Assembly (NCBI RefSeq): GCF_003143975.1
Contig: NZ_QFVR01000003.1
Span: forward strand, 163,595 to 227,594
Direction of reading: 5' to 3'
DNA: 64,000 nucleotides
Source: Kurthia sibirica
Lineage (GTDB): Bacteria; Bacillota; Bacilli; Bacillales_A; Planococcaceae
Shown: one piece after another, positions 62,784-64,000 of the stretch
How the letters are laid out: each line of letters opens with the position of its first letter
Position numbering within the stretch: the first letter of the stretch is position 1
Notes under the pieces: generated by a model
Seen by the model: only the letters and a program-made list of their open reading frames with translations
What the model was told of the DNA's origin: nothing
Databases searched by the model: none
Position numbers and translations under genes: made by a program

Positions 62784-63416
62784 ATGATTACCATTTCAAA
62801 CGAATACAAAGAGTCCAATAAGAGCATTTTAGATGTACCAAAGCATTATTTTGAGTACTTCCATGTGAATTTAGTTGAAATCCCTTTACTTGAGCAACTT
62901 TTATCAGAGAGAAAGGAAACGACATCTTATTACCCTTCGCTGTATCGAGATTTATGGTTTATGCTAGATCAATCTTTTAACACGATTGAATTTTCTGAAG
63001 AAATTGATTTTTCAAATGAAGTTTTAGCCGTTGTTTTAAAAAAGCTACATGATCATCCTACTTTCCATATTATTCACGATCTATCACATGATGTGCATGG
63101 CAATCCCTTCATAAGTGCTTTCTTTTTATCAGAGATGGTGTCCCTTATGATTGATGCAGAGATTAAACAATCGATTGATGGACCATTTACAGATGAAAAA
63201 ATTTCCTTACGTCATTTTGTACAACAGCAGTTAGATGTTAGTAATTGCTTAGAAGGAGCAGCACAGGCAATCCTTCATACAAATCGAGAATTACCACTTT
63301 TTGTTGATATTATTCAACATAATTTGCTACCACTACCAGAGAAAACGACATTATCCCTTAATATTTTAAATGAGACTTTTATTAAAGACGATATTAAACC
63401 ATTCATCTCCATTTAA
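62784..63416 (+). CDS. Protein of unknown function
   Basis: 210 residues, soluble, mostly helical, acidic, no signal peptide, no cysteine cluster and no motif that I recognise. A HIIHDLSHDVHGNPF segment holds several His/Asp residues but does not match the HD or other metal-binding patterns. AAAGGGAG precedes the ATG. It has its own terminator (63432-63465). The 460-base non-coding region upstream suggests a regulated promoter. Confidence 0.6.
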   Translation: MITISNEYKESNKSILDVPKHYFEYFHVNLVEIPLLEQLLSERKETTSYYPSLYRDLWFMLDQSFNTIEFSEEIDFSNEVLAVVLKKLHDHPTFHIIHDLSHDVHGNPFISAFFLSEMVSLMIDAEIKQSIDGPFTDEKISLRHFVQQQLDVSNCLEGAAQAILHTNRELPLFVDIIQHNLLPLPEKTTLSLNILNETFIKDDIKPFISI

Positions 63417-63431
63417 TACGACTAACTTTCC

Positions 63432-63465
63432 AGCGAGTTGAGCTTTTATTCAACTCGCTTTTTTT
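63432..63465 (+). terminator. Terminator of the 210-residue protein
   Basis: AGCGAGTTGA/TCAACTCGCT hairpin followed by TTTTTTT. Confidence 0.85.
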
Positions 63466-63469
63466 CATT

Positions 63470-63930
63470 CTATTATATTGCTTTGGGTTTTAAAACAATT
63501 CATATGTTGGACTTTTAGAAATAGCCATTACTTTCTACCGACAAGTATCGTACTAGTTATTTCCTCTTTTTTTACGGTAGCTATGCACGTATTCCATTCA
63601 TTCTTGCTTCATTTATCAGTCGATTACTTCGAAAGTACATGATGATCGAATACAAAAATTAGCCCGTTAAAATGGTTTGACAGACGAACTGTTCTCTACT
63701 AGAAGCTCCGTCTCTCTATTTGCTCTTGCGGGAAATATTTATACATGTTTTTTCGAAAGAATGGCATCAAGCGATTATATGTGAATCGTTTAATTTAACT
63801 ACAATAGCGATCGATATGAACTAGTTTCACTTTTGGCCCTTCAAAAGAACAAAATAAAAAAGGAAATTGCCTGAGCGAGGGCACTGAAAAACTTACGTTT
63901 TTTATGACGAGTTGATTTTTTAGATAAAAA
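63470..63930. other. Non-coding region with faint IS-like traces
   Basis: No gene seen. 63482-63525 resembles 39976-40020 (both with AAACAAxTCAT and ATAGC), probably worn insertion-sequence DNA. Confidence 0.35.
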
Positions 63931-63931
63931 T

Positions 63932-63970
63932 AAGGCACTTTCTGTTCGATTTGAACAGAAAGTGCCTTAT
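63932..63970. terminator. Hairpin at the window end
   Basis: AAGGCACTTTCTGTTC/GAACAGAAAGTGCCTT perfect 16-bp stem followed by ATTTCATT. It probably ends a gene lying beyond the right edge on the minus strand. Confidence 0.6.
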
Positions 63971-64000
63971 TTCATTGTCTATTTCTTACTCTTTTTCATT

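Overview
The window is a low-GC chromosomal segment of an endospore-former-type Bacillota. Gene content and pairings (ypgQ/ypgR-like genes, ypeP/ypeQ-like genes, a DynA/YpbR-type double dynamin, YqxD, YfmR, a CoaW-type pantothenate kinase, ba3-type oxidase, frequent TTG/GTG starts behind strong GGAGG ribosome sites) point to Bacillales, most likely Planococcaceae/Caryophanaceae (Lysinibacillus, Rummeliibacillus or Kurthia relatives). This is inference from gene families, not from a marker gene. No rRNA, tRNA or CRISPR array was seen.

Layout. 1-2.2 kb: the start of a GltS glutamate symporter coupled to a formimidoylglutamase (HutG) and divergent from a LysR regulator. 2.5-8.1 kb: a complete ABC dipeptide/oligopeptide transporter operon read leftward in the order dppD-dppF-dppA-dppB-dppC, with an internal attenuator-like hairpin. 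8.3-15.3 kb: an accessory-like stretch with small, hypothetical and decayed genes, including a membrane-anchored protein with an in-frame TGA in its membrane helix. 15.4-19.1 kb: HEAT-repeat protein, ABC-F protein YfmR and an HD pyrophosphohydrolase. 19.4-24.9 kb: aminotransferase, patatin, acetyltransferase, formate-THF ligase, cold-shock protein. 25-28.4 kb: CorC-family transporter, a Tad2-like DUF2829 protein, an SDR reductase, and the queuosine-precursor transporter QueT behind a leader that fits the preQ1-II riboswitch architecture. 28.6-30.4 kb: decayed DNA and an apparent MFS transporter split at a run of nine A. 30.5-37.7 kb: aspartokinase, RNase HI-like and zinc-finger proteins, an MFS/MarR pair, CoaW, an epimerase-like protein and a squalene/phytoene-synthase-family enzyme. 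37.7-49 kb: secreted CAP protein, glutamate dehydrogenase, a stand-alone divergent PurC, LysE exporter, RluF, PsiE and oligoendopeptidase F. 49.3-51.6 kb: a methionine ABC transporter whose MetN lacks the usual C-terminal sensor domain. 51.7-52.5 kb: a decayed IS3-family insertion sequence. 52.5-64 kb: TerC, sulfurtransferase, CAP protein, the double dynamin, a 29-codon small membrane protein behind tandem Fur boxes, CheX, and a three-gene ba3 oxidase operon behind an FNR-type promoter.

The most noteworthy non-gene signal is a dispersed intergenic element of about 200-270 bp, present five times, always just 3' of a gene. It has complementary ends (GAGCCTGAGACA / TGTCTCAGGCTC), an inner hairpin (AATCCCGTATGATT / AATCATACGGGATT) and one pair of compensating changes in the closing stem. 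Other points of interest are the queT leader, the A9-split transporter, the hairpin between Shine-Dalgarno and start of the CorC gene, the Fur-controlled small protein and the chromosomal Tad2-like protein.
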